In this document: in pieces, positions 33,170 through 33,453 of the stretch | Position numbering within the stretch: position 1 is the stretch's first letter | How the letters are laid out: each line of letters opens with the position of its first letter | Origin: SHZI01 sp964371995 | GTDB lineage: Bacteria; Pseudomonadota; Gammaproteobacteria; Steroidobacterales; GCA-2729495 | Direction: 5' to 3' | DNA: 33,453 nucleotides | Assembly: GCA_964371995.1 (NCBI GenBank) | Contig: CAYJPG010000023.1 | Coordinates: 1-33,453, forward strand | Translations under genes and position numbers: made by a program | Notes under the pieces: generated by a model | Database searches by the model: none | The model's input: the letters and a program-made list of their open reading frames with translations, nothing else | What the model was told of the DNA's origin: nothing

Positions 33170-33244
33170 ATATTCCCTCATAATCCTCTTCTGCTACGCA
33201 GCGGAAGCACGCCCATTTTCGCCCCGAACCTCAGGCACAAGCCC

Positions 33245-33453
33245 ATGAAGTACCGTAATGCCGTCAGGGCATTACAGACCTTGGGCTTTAAGAAGGAACC
33301 CCAGCACGGAACGTCCCACGAGAAGTGGATCTGCGTCCGCGATGGCAAGCGGTGGATTGTTACTCTCGCCGGACACAACGGCGAGGTTTCGGCCAAGAAC
33401 GTGAAAAGCATGATCGCCCAAGCAGGCGTCACGAAAAAGCAATGGCACGCGGC
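33245..33453 (+). CDS. hicA: HicA-like mRNA interferase toxin (runs off the right edge)
   Basis: An open frame from the ATG at 33245 to the window end gives 69 complete codons. It starts MKYRNAVRALQTLGFKKEPQ and continues HGTSHEKWICVRDGKRW. It then reads VTLAGHNGEVSAKNVKSMIA, then QAGVTKKQ. This is the HicA double-stranded-RNA-binding fold: the catalytic histidine is expected to be His25 (GTSH), and the PGH-like AGHNGEVS and helix IAQAGVT are in place. HicA proteins are 60-85 residues, so only the last few residues are likely missing. HicA cleaves mRNA. Only a weak AGG lies upstream, against the strong site of hicB, which fits excess antitoxin. Confidence 0.8.
   Translation, partial: MKYRNAVRALQTLGFKKEPQHGTSHEKWICVRDGKRWIVTLAGHNGEVSAKNVKSMIAQAGVTKKQWHA

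Overview
The window is a chromosomal segment of a gammaproteobacterium with GC-rich coding sequence. The evidence is the conserved order ffh-rpsP-rimM-trmD-rplS, a mlaFEDCB cluster, and the gcvR-bcp / dapA-lipoprotein arrangement known from Escherichia coli. A sufRBCDSU-sufT operon and a TatT-type TRAP transporter point to environmental lineages near Xanthomonadales, Steroidobacterales or Woeseiales rather than enterics. That placement is inference, because no rRNA or other taxonomic marker could be searched.

Layout, left to right. 1-1069 (minus): the N-terminal part of a CHASE2 sensor protein cut by the window edge. 1183-2547: radA. 2570-3838 (minus): a CNNM/CorC-type membrane protein. 4000-7509: ffh (SRP protein) and the rpsP-rimM-trmD-rplS translation operon. 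7521-11298: a four-gene TRAP uptake operon (tatT, dctP, dctQ, dctM), followed by a periplasmic PQQ-type sugar dehydrogenase and the signal peptide peptidase sppA. 14365-21213 (minus): one long, tightly overlapping unit, sufR-sufB-sufC-sufD-sufS-sufU-sufT-sixA, for Fe-S cluster assembly. A large inverted repeat lies over the sufR start codon. 21385-25497: class I aldolase fused by start/stop overlap to mlaFEDCB. The minus-strand operon gcvR-bcp-bepA-mlaA (28842 down to 25499) converges on it. The complete Mla lipid-trafficking pathway and the outer-membrane protease BepA therefore sit together. 28988-30182: dapA and a short lipoprotein in the position of bamC.

At 30255-30345 there is a tRNA-Ser(GGA) gene with encoded CCA. 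Everything to its right differs in character: AT-rich tracts, small genes, direct repeats and a probable recombinase scrap. I read this as the left end of an element integrated at the tRNA. It carries two addiction-type modules. The first is a three-gene toxin-antitoxin-chaperone (TAC) operon on the minus strand: a RelE/HigB-like toxin, a HigA-like antitoxin with a C-terminal extension, and a SecB-like chaperone. It has a perfect 16-bp AT palindrome in front of it. The second is a hicB-hicA pair in antitoxin-first order with a hairpin between the genes; hicA runs off the right edge. The TAC operon is the most noteworthy system in the window.

No CRISPR array, rRNA, complete insertion sequence or prophage structural gene was seen.
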